A DNA stretch of 9,628 nt from Sideroxydans lithotrophicus (GCA_022736605.1 DZDB01000028.1:1-9628), one strand, 5' to 3'; shown: positions 1-7,197, numbered from the stretch's first letter. Program-made: numbers and translations. Notes: generated by a model not told the origin, from the sequence alone.

Positions 1-454
1 CAGCTTCAGTGCCGGCCAGTTGCAACTGTGCGGCATGGGTGCGCAGCCACAGCGCAGCGGTCTGTTTGAAGGTTTCAGCGTCGGGTGGCAGATGGTCGAG
101 GATGAAGGCCGGCAAAATCTTGCGCGAGTCTTCAATGATTTGCGCCATTTTGGCGAACAGCGCGGGCAGGTTGCCGGTGTCGGAGCGGAAAAACGCCACG
201 ATGCCGACCGCCGCCAGAATCAGCAGGCTGATAACGGTGAACGACAGCAATGCCACGGCGATGAGTTTGGCACGCTGATTGGACAGGCGACGCCCGACCA
301 TGGGCGAAATCACGTGCACCAGCTCGAACACCAGCAGCCCCGCCAGCAGCGCAGGGAGCAGGTGCAGCACGATAATCAGGATCAAGGCGCTGGCGGCGAT
401 CAGCCAGGCGGCAATTTCAGACGTGGAAGGACGGTTGTGAGAATAAACCAGCAT
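1..454 (-). CDS. AI-2E family transporter (PerM-type), N-terminal part, cut by window edge
   Basis: This reading frame is open from an ATG at 454 to the left edge without a stop, giving 151 N-terminal residues. A hydrophobic double segment spans residues about 14-50 and a third membrane helix spans about 62-89. After it comes a polar stretch beginning FFRSDTGNLP, then an amphipathic region. This pattern (two N-terminal helices, one more helix, then a long soluble or amphipathic segment) and the motif ISPMVGRRLS are typical of the AI-2E/PerM/YdiK export family (PF01594), multi-pass inner-membrane proteins of about 350 residues whose real substrates are mostly unknown. An AGGA Shine-Dalgarno lies at 463-466 with 8-base spacing and supports this start. 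The gene diverges from the peroxiredoxin gene. I could not choose a convincing promoter for it. The C-terminal half is outside the window, so membership is judged on the N-terminus only. Confidence 0.8.
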   Translation of the reverse strand, partial: MLVYSHNRPSTSEIAAWLIAASALILIIVLHLLPALLAGLLVFELVHVISPMVGRRLSNQRAKLIAVALLSFTVISLLILAAVGIVAFFRSDTGNLPALFAKMAQIIEDSRKILPAFILDHLPPDAETFKQTAALWLRTHAAQLQLAGTEA

Positions 455-523
455 TGTTTTTATCCTGTGCACACAGCAAGTGGCGAGTGTAACCGGTTTG
501 ATTTACAGAATGCTTAACCAGCG

Positions 524-552
524 TTGACAGAACCTGCGTCACTGACTAAATT
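524..552 (+). promoter_or_regulatory. Sigma-70-type promoter of the peroxiredoxin gene
   Basis: A perfect -35 TTGACA (524-529) is followed after 17 bases by TAAATT (547-552), which matches four of six -10 positions. It would start transcription near 559 and give a leader of about 48 bases before the ATG at 607. I saw no clear OxyR-type ATAG/CTAT repeat in the leader or upstream. It is a sequence-based prediction only. Confidence 0.6.
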
Positions 553-596
553 GCACGGCCTGCTTTCCGCAGTCTGCAATTTCGCAATCCCCTCAT

Positions 597-600
597 GGAG
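597..600 (+). promoter_or_regulatory. Shine-Dalgarno GGAG that fixes the peroxiredoxin start
   Basis: GGAG sits 6 bases before the ATG at 607. It overlaps the first possible in-frame ATG at 595, which would add the residues MESH and has no purine-rich site of its own. The later ATG also gives the MAVLVGKTAPDF start typical of the family, so 607 is preferred. Confidence 0.7.
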
Positions 601-606
601 TCACAC

Positions 607-1206
607 ATGGCCGTTCTCGTTGGCAAAACCGCACCCGATTTCACCGCAACCGCCGTATTGGGCAACAACGAAATCAAGGACATCACGTTCTCTGAATACA
701 CCAAAGGCAAGTACGTGGTGCTGTTTTTCTACCCGCTCGACTTCACCTTCGTGTGCCCGTCTGAGCTGATCGCATTTGACAACCGGCTGGAAGAGTTCAC
801 CCAGCGCGGCGTCGAAGTCATCGGCGTGTCGATCGACTCGCAATACACCCACCTGGCGTGGAAAAATACGCCGATCAACAAGGGCGGCATCGGCCCGGTG
901 CGCTATCCGCTGGTGGCGGACATCAAGCATGACATCTGCCGCGCCTACGATGTGGAACTGGACGGCGGCGTGGCGCTGCGTGGCTCGTTCCTGATCGACC
1001 GCGTCGGCAAAGTCCATCACCAGGTGGTCAACGATCTGCCGCTGGGGCGTGACGTGGACGAAATGCTGCGCGTGATCGACGCGCTGCAATTCACCGAAGA
1101 GCACGGCGAAGTCTGCCCGGCAGGCTGGCAGAAAGGCAAAGCGGGCATGGGCGCATCGCCCGAAGGCGTCGCGGAATACCTGGCCAAGCACGCAGAAAAG
1201 CTGTAA
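607..1206 (+). CDS. Typical 2-Cys peroxiredoxin (AhpC/TSA, Prx1 class)
   Basis: The protein has 199 residues and reduces hydrogen peroxide, organic hydroperoxides or peroxynitrite in the cytoplasm. The peroxidatic cysteine is C50 in FTFVCPSE, with the upstream Pro and Thr of the PxxxTxxC site, and R125 supports the active site. The resolving cysteine is C170 in GEVCPAGW, so the enzyme should work as a dimer with an intersubunit disulphide. A third cysteine, C111, is not part of this motif. A GGIG loop is present at 93-96, but the C-terminus (EYLAKHAEKL) lacks the Tyr-Phe pair that makes eukaryotic Prx1 enzymes sensitive to over-oxidation. No reductase gene (AhpF, AhpD) is adjacent, so thioredoxin is a likely reductant (inference). 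It is monocistronic: its own promoter lies upstream and a strong terminator follows 15 bases after the stop. A long antisense open frame here is a codon-bias shadow. Confidence 0.95.
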   Translation: MAVLVGKTAPDFTATAVLGNNEIKDITFSEYTKGKYVVLFFYPLDFTFVCPSELIAFDNRLEEFTQRGVEVIGVSIDSQYTHLAWKNTPINKGGIGPVRYPLVADIKHDICRAYDVELDGGVALRGSFLIDRVGKVHHQVVNDLPLGRDVDEMLRVIDALQFTEEHGEVCPAGWQKGKAGMGASPEGVAEYLAKHAEKL

Positions 1207-1221
1207 TTCGGCACACAACCC

Positions 1222-1252
1222 AAACGGCCAGCCTGCGGGCTGGCCGTTTTTT
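1222..1252 (+). terminator. Intrinsic terminator after the peroxiredoxin gene
   Basis: A perfect 12-base-pair stem (1222-1233 pairing with 1238-1249), with a GGCCAGCC core and a TGCG loop, runs into six T residues (1247-1252). It begins 15 bases after the peroxiredoxin stop and separates that gene from the ArsR-led unit. Confidence 0.92.
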
Positions 1253-1271
1253 GTGTTGCTTGCTTGACCAA

Positions 1272-1300
1272 TATAACTAAATAAGTAAACATATAGTTAT
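1272..1300 (+). promoter_or_regulatory. Promoter/operator region of the ArsR-led operon with inverted repeat
   Basis: An exact 7-base inverted repeat, ATAACTA (1273-1279) and TAGTTAT (1294-1300), spans an AT-rich stretch with a 14-base spacer. Its right arm overlaps the ArsR start codon at 1299. A near-consensus -10, TATAAC (1272-1277), overlaps the left arm; its -35 would fall in the terminator T-tract (TTGTGT 1251-1256, short spacing). A second candidate is TTGACC (1264-1269) with TAAACA (1286-1291). Either way the repeat lies where a dimeric ArsR repressor could block its own promoter. Operator function is inferred. Confidence 0.5.
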
Positions 1301-1610
1301 GACAACCGATTTCCTGCTCTCTTTGCCGGACGACTGGCGCGATGCCGCCAGCCTGTTTGTGGCGCTCGGCGACGAACAGCGTCAACGTATTCTGCTGGGG
1401 TTTCCGCCCGGCGAGCGACTCAACGTCACGCAGATCGCCGCCACCTCCACACTCAGCCGCACGGCGGTGTCGCACCATCTCAAGGTGTTGCGCCAGGCGG
1501 GCGCGCTGCACAGCGAAAAAGTCGGCAAGGAAGTGTATTTCTGGATCGACAAACGCTACGTTGCCGACACCTTGCAGCGCGTGCTCGATTACGTGAATAA
1601 CCAGACTTAG
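1299..1610 (+). CDS. ArsR/SmtB-family winged-helix transcriptional regulator, cysteine-free
   Basis: This 103-residue protein has the ArsR fold order. The opening helix carries ALGDEQRQRIL (22-32), the helix-turn-helix spans about 42-70 (with SRTAVSHHLKVLRQAG), and the beta wing is VGKEVYFWI (75-83), followed by a C-terminal dimer helix. It has no cysteine at all and no ELCVCDL-type site, so thiol coordination of arsenite, cadmium or lead is excluded; the signal is unknown. The start at 1299 gives the full domain, but there is no recognisable Shine-Dalgarno upstream, so the mRNA may have a very short or weakly initiating leader. Only 20 bases separate its stop from aas, so it is likely cotranscribed with the phospholipid-repair genes and may control them (inference). 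Confidence 0.88.
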   Translation: MTTDFLLSLPDDWRDAASLFVALGDEQRQRILLGFPPGERLNVTQIAATSTLSRTAVSHHLKVLRQAGALHSEKVGKEVYFWIDKRYVADTLQRVLDYVNNQT

Positions 1611-1630
1611 AACCAAACCAGGGAGCTTCC

Positions 1631-3751
1631 ATGATCAAAACCGTGTTGCGCACACTCTGTCGTCTGCTGTTCCGCGTTGAGATTCGCGGCCAGACACAGC
1701 CACCCGCCAATGGCAGATTACTCGTCATTGCCAATCACGAATCCTTCCTCGACGGTCTGCTACTCGGTTTGTTTTTGCCGTTTCGTGCCACTTTTGTGGT
1801 GCACACTACGGTGCTGAACAATCGGTTGTTCCGCTGGCTGCTGTCACATGTGCCGCATCTGGCGGTCGACCCGACCAGCCCGCTGGCGATGAAGAAAGTC
1901 ATCCGCCTGCTGGAAGCGGGCGAACCGGTGGTGATTTTTCCGGAAGGACGTATCACGCTCACCGGTAGCCTGATGAAGGTCTACGACGGCCCTGGCTTTG
2001 TTGCCGCCAAGACTGGTGCGACCATCCTGCCGGTACGGCTCGATGGCGCGGCGCGCTCCTATTTCAGCCGCCTGTCGGGCACCCATCCACGCCGCCTGTT
2101 CCCCAAAATCACGCTGTCGATCCAGCCGGTGACGGCAATTGCCATGCCCGATGCAGCCAGCGCCAAGCTGCGCCGTCGTATGGCAGGCGATGCGATGCGG
2201 CGGGTAATGCAGGAAATGCTGTTTGCCTCGCAGCCGGTACAAACTTTATTCGGCGCGTTTCTTGATGCCATCCACGTGCATGGCCGCAGCACCCGCTTGA
2301 TCGAGGACATGCGCCAGACCGAAGAAAGCTATGGGCAATTGCTGAACAAAAGTCTGGCACTGGGACGTCTGGCCAGCAAAGTCAGTGCGCCAGGCGATAA
2401 CGTCGGCGTGTTGCTACCCAACGTCAGCACCACCGTGTGCCTGATTTTCGGCCTGAGCGCGATGCGCCGCGTGCCCGCCATGCTCAATTACACGGCGGGC
2501 AGCGCGGGTATGCAAAACGCCTGCATCGCCGCCAGCGTGCGCACCCTGCTGACTTCCCACGCGTTTATTGAAGCTGCCAAACTTGGCGCTGCGCTGGCTG
2601 GGTTGCGCGACATCCGCGTCGTTTATCTGGAAGATCTGCGCCCGCAGTTCAGCCTGTGGGACAAACTCTGGCTGATGGGTTTTGCACGCTGGCTGCCCGC
2701 GCTGGCGGTGCCGCGCGGCAACCCGGACGATCCGGCGGTGGTGCTGTTTACTTCTGGCTCCGAAGGCAAGCCCAAGGGCGTGGTGCACTCGCATCGCGGC
2801 ATTCTCGCCAACGTCGCACAGATCCGCGCGGTGATCGATTTTTCGCCGTCGGACAAATTCATGATCGCGCTGCCGCTGTTTCACGCCTTTGGTTTTACCT
2901 GCGGCGCCATCATGCCGCTGGTGACCGGCTCAAAACTGTTTCTCTACCCGTCGCCGCTGCACTACCGCATCATCCCGGAAGTGATTTACGACCGCGGCTG
3001 CACCGTGCTGTTTGGCACCAGCACCTTCCTCGGCAATTACGCGCGCTTTGCCCACCCGTACGATTTCTACAAGCTGCGCTACGTCGTCGCCGGGGCGGAA
3101 AAGCTCAACGAAACCGTGCGCAATACCTGGATGGAGAAATTCGGCATCCGCATTCTGGAAGGCTACGGCGCCACCGAATGCGCGCCGGTGCTGGCGGTCA
3201 ACACACCGATGGCGTGCCGCATGGGCAGCGTCGGGCCATTATTACCGGGACTGCAATCGCGTCTCGAACCGGTGCCCGGCATCGCACGCGGCGGCCTGTT
3301 GAGCGTGCGCGGCCCGAACGTGATGCAAGGCTATTACCTGTTCGATCAGCCCGGCGTATTGCAGCCGCCGCCGGATGGCTGGTACAGCACCGGCGACGTG
3401 GTCGAGATCGACGCCGACCGTTTTGTGACCATCCTCGGACGGGTCAAGCGCTTTGCCAAGATTGCCGGTGAAATGGTCTCGCTGGAAGTGGTCGAACAGA
3501 TTGCCAACCTTGCATCACCCGCGTTTCAGCACGCAGCCAGCACCCAGGCCGATCCGCAGCGCGGCGAAAATATTGTGCTATTCAGCACCGACCCCAGCCT
3601 CAACCGCGATGCGCTGGTGGCGGCGGCACGCACACTCGGCAGCCCCGAACTGGCGCTGGCACGCAAGCTCGTCAGCGTGCCTGCGTTGCCGCTGCTCGGT
3701 ACCGGTAAAACGGATTACGTCACGCTCCGGCAATGGGCGGACGCCGCATGA
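1631..3751 (+). CDS. aas: Bifunctional acyl-[ACP]--phospholipid O-acyltransferase / acyl-ACP synthetase
   Basis: At 706 residues this is close to E. coli Aas (719). The N-terminal PlsC-type domain has the catalytic HX4D box NHESFLD (H36, D41) and FPEGR (103-107). The rest is an ANL/AMP-binding domain with P-loop FTSGSEGKPKG (373-383), GYGATE (511-516), YSTGD ending at D589, and the C-terminal catalytic lysine K693 in GTGKTDY. All key residues are present. In the known pathway the ligase half charges ACP with fatty acid, and the acyltransferase half transfers it to the 1-position of a 2-acyl lysophospholipid at the inner face of the inner membrane. GGGAG at 1621-1625, 5 bases before the ATG, supports the start. 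The stop overlaps the next gene by ATGA. The partner transporter LplT is two genes downstream, which strongly supports this call over a generic AMP ligase. Confidence 0.92.
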   Translation: MIKTVLRTLCRLLFRVEIRGQTQPPANGRLLVIANHESFLDGLLLGLFLPFRATFVVHTTVLNNRLFRWLLSHVPHLAVDPTSPLAMKKVIRLLEAGEPVVIFPEGRITLTGSLMKVYDGPGFVAAKTGATILPVRLDGAARSYFSRLSGTHPRRLFPKITLSIQPVTAIAMPDAASAKLRRRMAGDAMRRVMQEMLFASQPVQTLFGAFLDAIHVHGRSTRLIEDMRQTEESYGQLLNKSLALGRLASKVSAPGDNVGVLLPNVSTTVCLIFGLSAMRRVPAMLNYTAGSAGMQNACIAASVRTLLTSHAFIEAAKLGAALAGLRDIRVVYLEDLRPQFSLWDKLWLMGFARWLPALAVPRGNPDDPAVVLFTSGSEGKPKGVVHSHRGILANVAQIRAVIDFSPSDKFMIALPLFHAFGFTCGAIMPLVTGSKLFLYPSPLHYRIIPEVIYDRGCTVLFGTSTFLGNYARFAHPYDFYKLRYVVAGAEKLNETVRNTWMEKFGIRILEGYGATECAPVLAVNTPMACRMGSVGPLLPGLQSRLEPVPGIARGGLLSVRGPNVMQGYYLFDQPGVLQPPPDGWYSTGDVVEIDADRFVTILGRVKRFAKIAGEMVSLEVVEQIANLASPAFQHAASTQADPQRGENIVLFSTDPSLNRDALVAAARTLGSPELALARKLVSVPALPLLGTGKTDYVTLRQWADAA

Positions 3752-4986
3752 TGACGCGGCGCGGCTTTCTCGGAACACTGGGCGTGCTGGGCTTGAGCGC
3801 CCTTGGCGCAACAGCCTGGAAATACTGGCCCGAGCAGGGCTGGGTCAATCCGTGTTTGTCCGGTCTGCCCGACAGCGTCACCCAGCACCCGTTGATGCAA
3901 ACCGTCTGGGGCGGCCTCGACCCGGCGCAGGTGTGGGATAGCCATGTGCACCTGATCGGCAGCAAGGCAGGCGGCAACGGCGCCTGGTTCAGCCCGGACA
4001 TGGACAGCCCGCGCCATCCTGTGTTGATGGTGCAAAAAACCGCCTATATGAATGCCGCCTGCGTAGCCGATGCGCCAGACCAGCTCGATGCCAGTTACCT
4101 CGTCCGCTTGCTGGATCAACTCGCAATGCTGCCAACCGGTTTCAAAACCCTGCTGTTCGCATTTGACATGGCGCATGACGCACGCGGCCAGCCTGAACCG
4201 GCCAAGTCGATTTTTTACGTGCCCGATGCTTATGCGTCACAGCTAGCCCACGCGTATCCAGCACGCTTTGAGTGGGCGGCGTCGATTCACCCCTACCGCG
4301 CCGATTATATCGACGCGTTACAGTCGGCAGTTGCGCACGGCGCACGCGCCATCAAATGGCTGCCATCGGCGATGGGCTTCGACCCGCAGTCGCCGCGCTG
4401 CGACCGCTTCTACGCTGCGCTGGCAGCGGCCAATTTGCCCCTCATCACCCACGCCGGGCGCGAACTGGCGGTACCCGGCGGTAATCAGGATTTCGGCAAT
4501 CCGCTGCGCCTGCGGCGCGCGCTCGATCACGGCGTGCGCGTGGTGCTGGCGCATTGCGCGTCGGATGGCGATGATATCGATACCGATCGCGGCGCACATG
4601 GCTCGCGCGTGCGCAGCTTCGAACTGTTTGCACGCCTGATGGACGAACCGCACTACGCCACACTGCTGCATGCGGATATTTCTGCCTTGACGCAACTCAA
4701 CCGCGCCTGGGCGCTCAAGGCCGTGTTGCAACGGCAGGACTGGCACGCGCGCCTGCTCAATGGCTCGGATTACCCGCTGCCCGGTGTGATGCCGCTGTTT
4801 TCCGCCAGCGACATGGCCGCGCGCGGCTTGCTCGATGCGGCGGCGGTGCCGTGGCTGCAACAAATCCGTGCGCATAATCCGCTATTGTTCGATTTTGCGT
4901 TGAAGCGCCTGCTGCGCATTGACCAAACCGCTTTTCCCGCCAGCGTGTTCGAAACGCGCCGATTTTTTGAAAGCCAGACCGCATGA
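3748..4986 (+). CDS. Tat-signal amidohydrolase-2 family metal-dependent hydrolase, substrate unknown
   Basis: The product has 412 residues. It opens with a twin-arginine signal, MMTRRGFLG (R4, R5), a hydrophobic core to about residue 21 and an AxA site (A21-T22-A23), so export in folded form to the periplasm is predicted. The mature part is a TIM-barrel hydrolase of the amidohydrolase superfamily: HxH in WDSHVHL (H66, H68), K203 in IKWLP, H235 in LITHAGRE, H269 in VLAHCASDG and D341 in NGSDYP. All these metal or catalytic positions are present, so it should be active. The start at 3748 gives a 4-base ATGA overlap with aas; an in-frame ATG at 3733 would add five residues and is less likely, and ATG 3751 is also possible. 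Its stop overlaps lplT in the same way. Context suggests a role linked to phospholipid or envelope turnover; the substrate cannot be read from sequence. Confidence 0.85.
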   Translation: MMTRRGFLGTLGVLGLSALGATAWKYWPEQGWVNPCLSGLPDSVTQHPLMQTVWGGLDPAQVWDSHVHLIGSKAGGNGAWFSPDMDSPRHPVLMVQKTAYMNAACVADAPDQLDASYLVRLLDQLAMLPTGFKTLLFAFDMAHDARGQPEPAKSIFYVPDAYASQLAHAYPARFEWAASIHPYRADYIDALQSAVAHGARAIKWLPSAMGFDPQSPRCDRFYAALAAANLPLITHAGRELAVPGGNQDFGNPLRLRRALDHGVRVVLAHCASDGDDIDTDRGAHGSRVRSFELFARLMDEPHYATLLHADISALTQLNRAWALKAVLQRQDWHARLLNGSDYPLPGVMPLFSASDMAARGLLDAAAVPWLQQIRAHNPLLFDFALKRLLRIDQTAFPASVFETRRFFESQTA

Positions 4987-6188
4987 ATCACACCATTGAC
5001 GCGCATCAACCCCTGCTGTCACGCGGCATGATCGCCGTACTGGTCGCGCAATTTCTCTCGGCGCTGGCGGATAACGCCCTGCTGTTCGCCGCCATCGCGC
5101 TGCTCAAATCGCAGCACGCGGCCGACTGGCAAACGCCGCTGCTGCAAGAGGCTTTTGTGCTGGCCTTCATTGTGCTGGCACCGTTTGTCGGACCGTTTGC
5201 CGACCACGTCCCCAAGGGGCGCGCCATGCTGCTGGCCAACGCCATAAAGCTGATCGGTGCCGCGCTGATGCTGTCGGGCGCGCACCCGCTGCTTGCCTAC
5301 AGCCTGGTCGGCATCGGTGCGGCGGCTTACTCACCAGCCAAATACGGCATCCTGCGCGAGCTGGTCAGCGCCGATAAACTGGTCAAGGCCAACAGCCTGA
5401 TCGAAGGCTCGACCATCGTCGCCATCCTGATCGGCGCGGTCGTCGGTGGCGTGCTGGCCGACTGGTCGGTGCAGGGCGCACTCGCCAGCGTGGTTGGCGT
5501 CTACCTGCTGGCGGCGCTGTCCAACCTGCTGATCCCGCGCCTGCCCGCCGCGCACCCGGTGGCGCAACTTTCGCCGATGGTGCTGGTAAAGGATTTTGTC
5601 GCCGCGCTGCGCACCCTGATGCGCAACCGCGACGCGCGTTTTACCCTGCTCGGCACCAGCGTATTCTGGGGTGCAGGCAGTACGCTACGCTTCCTGCTGG
5701 TGGCGTGGGTGCCGGTTGCGCTACTGATTACCGACAACAGCCTGCCCGCCACGCTGAGCGGCGTCGTCGCCATCGGCATCGCGCTGGGTGCCGCTGCTGC
5801 CGCGCGTTTCGTCAAGCTTGAAACCGTCAACCGTGCCCTGCCCGCCGGCATCCTCATCGGCGCGCTGATTATCGGCTTCGCCCACGTCACCAGCCTGCCT
5901 GCTGCGGTGATCATGCTGATCCTGATCGGTGCCAGCGGCGGCTTTTACGTCGTGCCGCTCAACGCCCTGTTACAGGAACGCGGCCATGATACCGTCGGCG
6001 CAGGTCACGCCATCGCGGTGCAGAATTTCTTTGAAAACCTGACCATGCTGCTGATGATCGGCGTCTATGTGCTGCTGATTAAATCGGGAATTTCCGTGGT
6101 CGCAGCGGCAACCGGATTCGGCGCGCTGGTACTACTGGGGATAGCTTTGCTGGCAGGCTGGCGGCTGGCTGTGCGACGCAGCAATTAA
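4983..6188 (+). CDS. lplT: Lysophospholipid transporter LplT (MFS)
   Basis: This 401-residue, 12-helix major facilitator protein matches what I recall of E. coli LplT along its length: VAQFLSALADNALLFA (21-36, with D30), APFVGPFAD and KGRAM in the loop between helices 2 and 3, AAAYSPAKYGIL (113-124), FWGAG...LRFLL...WVPVAL (228-247), LPAGILIG (286-293) and VVPLNALLQERG (323-334). LplT flips lysophospholipids such as lyso-PE from the outer to the inner leaflet of the inner membrane for re-acylation by Aas. The ATG overlaps the amidohydrolase stop (ATGA), there is only a weak GAAAG upstream, and translation is probably coupled. In E. coli lplT precedes aas; here it is last in the unit. It converges with yqhA, only 28 bases apart. 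Confidence 0.93.
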   Translation: MNHTIDAHQPLLSRGMIAVLVAQFLSALADNALLFAAIALLKSQHAADWQTPLLQEAFVLAFIVLAPFVGPFADHVPKGRAMLLANAIKLIGAALMLSGAHPLLAYSLVGIGAAAYSPAKYGILRELVSADKLVKANSLIEGSTIVAILIGAVVGGVLADWSVQGALASVVGVYLLAALSNLLIPRLPAAHPVAQLSPMVLVKDFVAALRTLMRNRDARFTLLGTSVFWGAGSTLRFLLVAWVPVALLITDNSLPATLSGVVAIGIALGAAAAARFVKLETVNRALPAGILIGALIIGFAHVTSLPAAVIMLILIGASGGFYVVPLNALLQERGHDTVGAGHAIAVQNFFENLTMLLMIGVYVLLIKSGISVVAAATGFGALVLLGIALLAGWRLAVRRSN

Positions 6189-6206
6189 ACCCCGACGCCG
6201 CACGCA

Positions 6207-6224
6207 GGCATTTAAATCAATGCC
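6207..6224. terminator. Possible weak bidirectional hairpin between convergent genes
   Basis: GGCATT (6207-6212) pairs with AATGCC (6219-6224) around a TAAATC loop, and flanking GC bases could lengthen the stem with a mismatch. There is no real T-tract on either strand, and the hairpin overlaps the stop end of the yqhA-like gene. It is the only candidate terminator in the 28-base gap between lplT and that gene, so it is listed with low confidence. Confidence 0.25.
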
Positions 6225-6801
6225 CGGCGCTGGTCTTGCCGTCCGCTTTCGCCTCGCCGTCACCCTCTTCCTTGCCGTGTGATTCGGCTGCATGGGTGAA
6301 ATACAGCGCAACGCCGATCAGCGCGATGCCAGCCCCCAGATAGAGCAGATCAAGCGGACTGTCCATCTTGATTTGCAGCGCTTTTTCGAACAGCGTCACG
6401 ATCAGAATCATCAAAATGACTTTAGCCAATCGCTGTTTCAGATCATCCAGGTTATTAATGACGAGTATCTTGCTGGACGCGCGGCTGCCATGCGCTTCAT
6501 CGATATCGCTGACAAACAGCTCGTACAAACCCAGCGCAAAAATCAGCATGAAAGTCGCCAGCAGATAACCGTCCACCACTTCAACCACATGGGTAATGGT
6601 CTCGTCGTGTATCGCCTTGCGCGCGTCGGCGGCCAGGTTCATGTCAGCGTAATGCAGCACATGCGCAACCAGATACACGACATCAACAGTTGCCATATAC
6701 AACACGGCAAGCCCCGCCGCCATGCTGGCGATGACTGCCACCACCACCATGTAGCGGCTACGCCACAATGCGGCTTCAAAAACCGCTTCCAGAAATTTCA
6801 T
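6217..6801 (-). CDS. yqhA: YqhA/UPF0114 family inner-membrane protein
   Basis: This 194-residue protein has hydrophobic segments at about 17-47, 78-98, 126-146 and 150-170. Family hallmarks are the N-terminal WRSRY (13-17), DGYLLATFMLIFALGLYELF (77-96), and the INNLDDLKQRLAKVIL region with VTLFEKAL (135-142). These fit UPF0114, whose function is unknown. E. coli YqhA is about 164 residues; here the extra length is a charged, glycine-rich and histidine-containing tail (residues about 172-194), probably flexible and on one membrane face. A good AAAGGA Shine-Dalgarno (6808-6813) lies inside the end of the upstream gene, and its ATG overlaps that gene's TGA (ATGA), so the two are translationally coupled. 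Confidence 0.88.
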   Translation of the reverse strand: MKFLEAVFEAALWRSRYMVVVAVIASMAAGLAVLYMATVDVVYLVAHVLHYADMNLAADARKAIHDETITHVVEVVDGYLLATFMLIFALGLYELFVSDIDEAHGSRASSKILVINNLDDLKQRLAKVILMILIVTLFEKALQIKMDSPLDLLYLGAGIALIGVALYFTHAAESHGKEEGDGEAKADGKTSAGH

Positions 6802-7190
6802 ATCGGATCCTTTATGGCCAACCAGGCTTGAATGATTTTACGCGGCAGATATTTCGCCAGAAGCGTCACCGCCGCCGCACCCACCACAGCCGCCGCAAGG
6901 AGCGATACAAACTCGCTGTGAGCATGGCCTTGCAGGCTAATTTCCAGCGCCGCCAGGGCGGTGGTGCCGAGCAGTGCCAGCATGCGCCACACCGGCGCAA
7001 GCTGGGTGACGCGCAGGCGTGCAATGCCGCCCACCAGCAGCACCGCGAGGATGGCATAGCCGATGGCGTAGCTCCATTGCAGATCAGCTATGCGCATGCC
7101 TTGCGCCTCGAAACGGCCATGCAATACGGCCAACATGCCCAGCCAGACAACAGCCAGGCCAAACCAGATCCATACAGTCGATTTTTTCAT
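6798..7190 (-). CDS. Small four-helix membrane protein, unknown function, coupled to yqhA
   Basis: I do not recognise a family for this 130-residue protein. Four hydrophobic helices are visible at about 5-23, 41-57, 68-86 and 95-112, with a basic N-terminus (MKKST) and a basic C-terminal end (KYLPRK). A histidine-containing loop, QGHAHSEF (87-94), lies between helices 3 and 4. Its stop overlaps the yqhA-like start by four bases, so the two products are probably made in fixed ratio and may interact (inference). The start at 7190 has no Shine-Dalgarno. Instead a perfect TATAAT lies 7 bases upstream, which suggests a leaderless transcript. Confidence 0.75.
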   Translation of the reverse strand: MKKSTVWIWFGLAVVWLGMLAVLHGRFEAQGMRIADLQWSYAIGYAILAVLLVGGIARLRVTQLAPVWRMLALLGTTALAALEISLQGHAHSEFVSLLAAAVVGAAAVTLLAKYLPRKIIQAWLAIKDPI

Positions 7191-7197
7191 GGCGCTG

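Noticed and set aside
20..517. 165-codon plus-strand frame at the left end
   Set aside because: Its translation is a low-complexity Gln/Arg/His-rich string, whereas the minus frame gives a membrane protein of the AI-2E family with a good ribosome site.
524..606. OxyR-type operator upstream of the peroxiredoxin
   Set aside because: No spaced ATAG/CTAT elements are visible there, so peroxide control could not be supported.
601..1218. Long antisense open frame (205 codons) opposite the peroxiredoxin gene
   Set aside because: The sense frame encodes a complete peroxiredoxin with all motifs; the antisense translation is rich in Arg, His, Asp and Ala with no domain, as expected for a codon-bias shadow in GC-rich DNA.
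2656..3471. 271-codon plus-strand frame inside aas
   Set aside because: It lies fully within aas, is Arg/Ala-rich, and has no domain; the aas frame is intact with every catalytic motif.
4318..4875. 185-codon minus-strand frame opposite the amidohydrolase
   Set aside because: It is a shadow of a gene with recognisable metal ligands and has no ribosome site or motif of its own.
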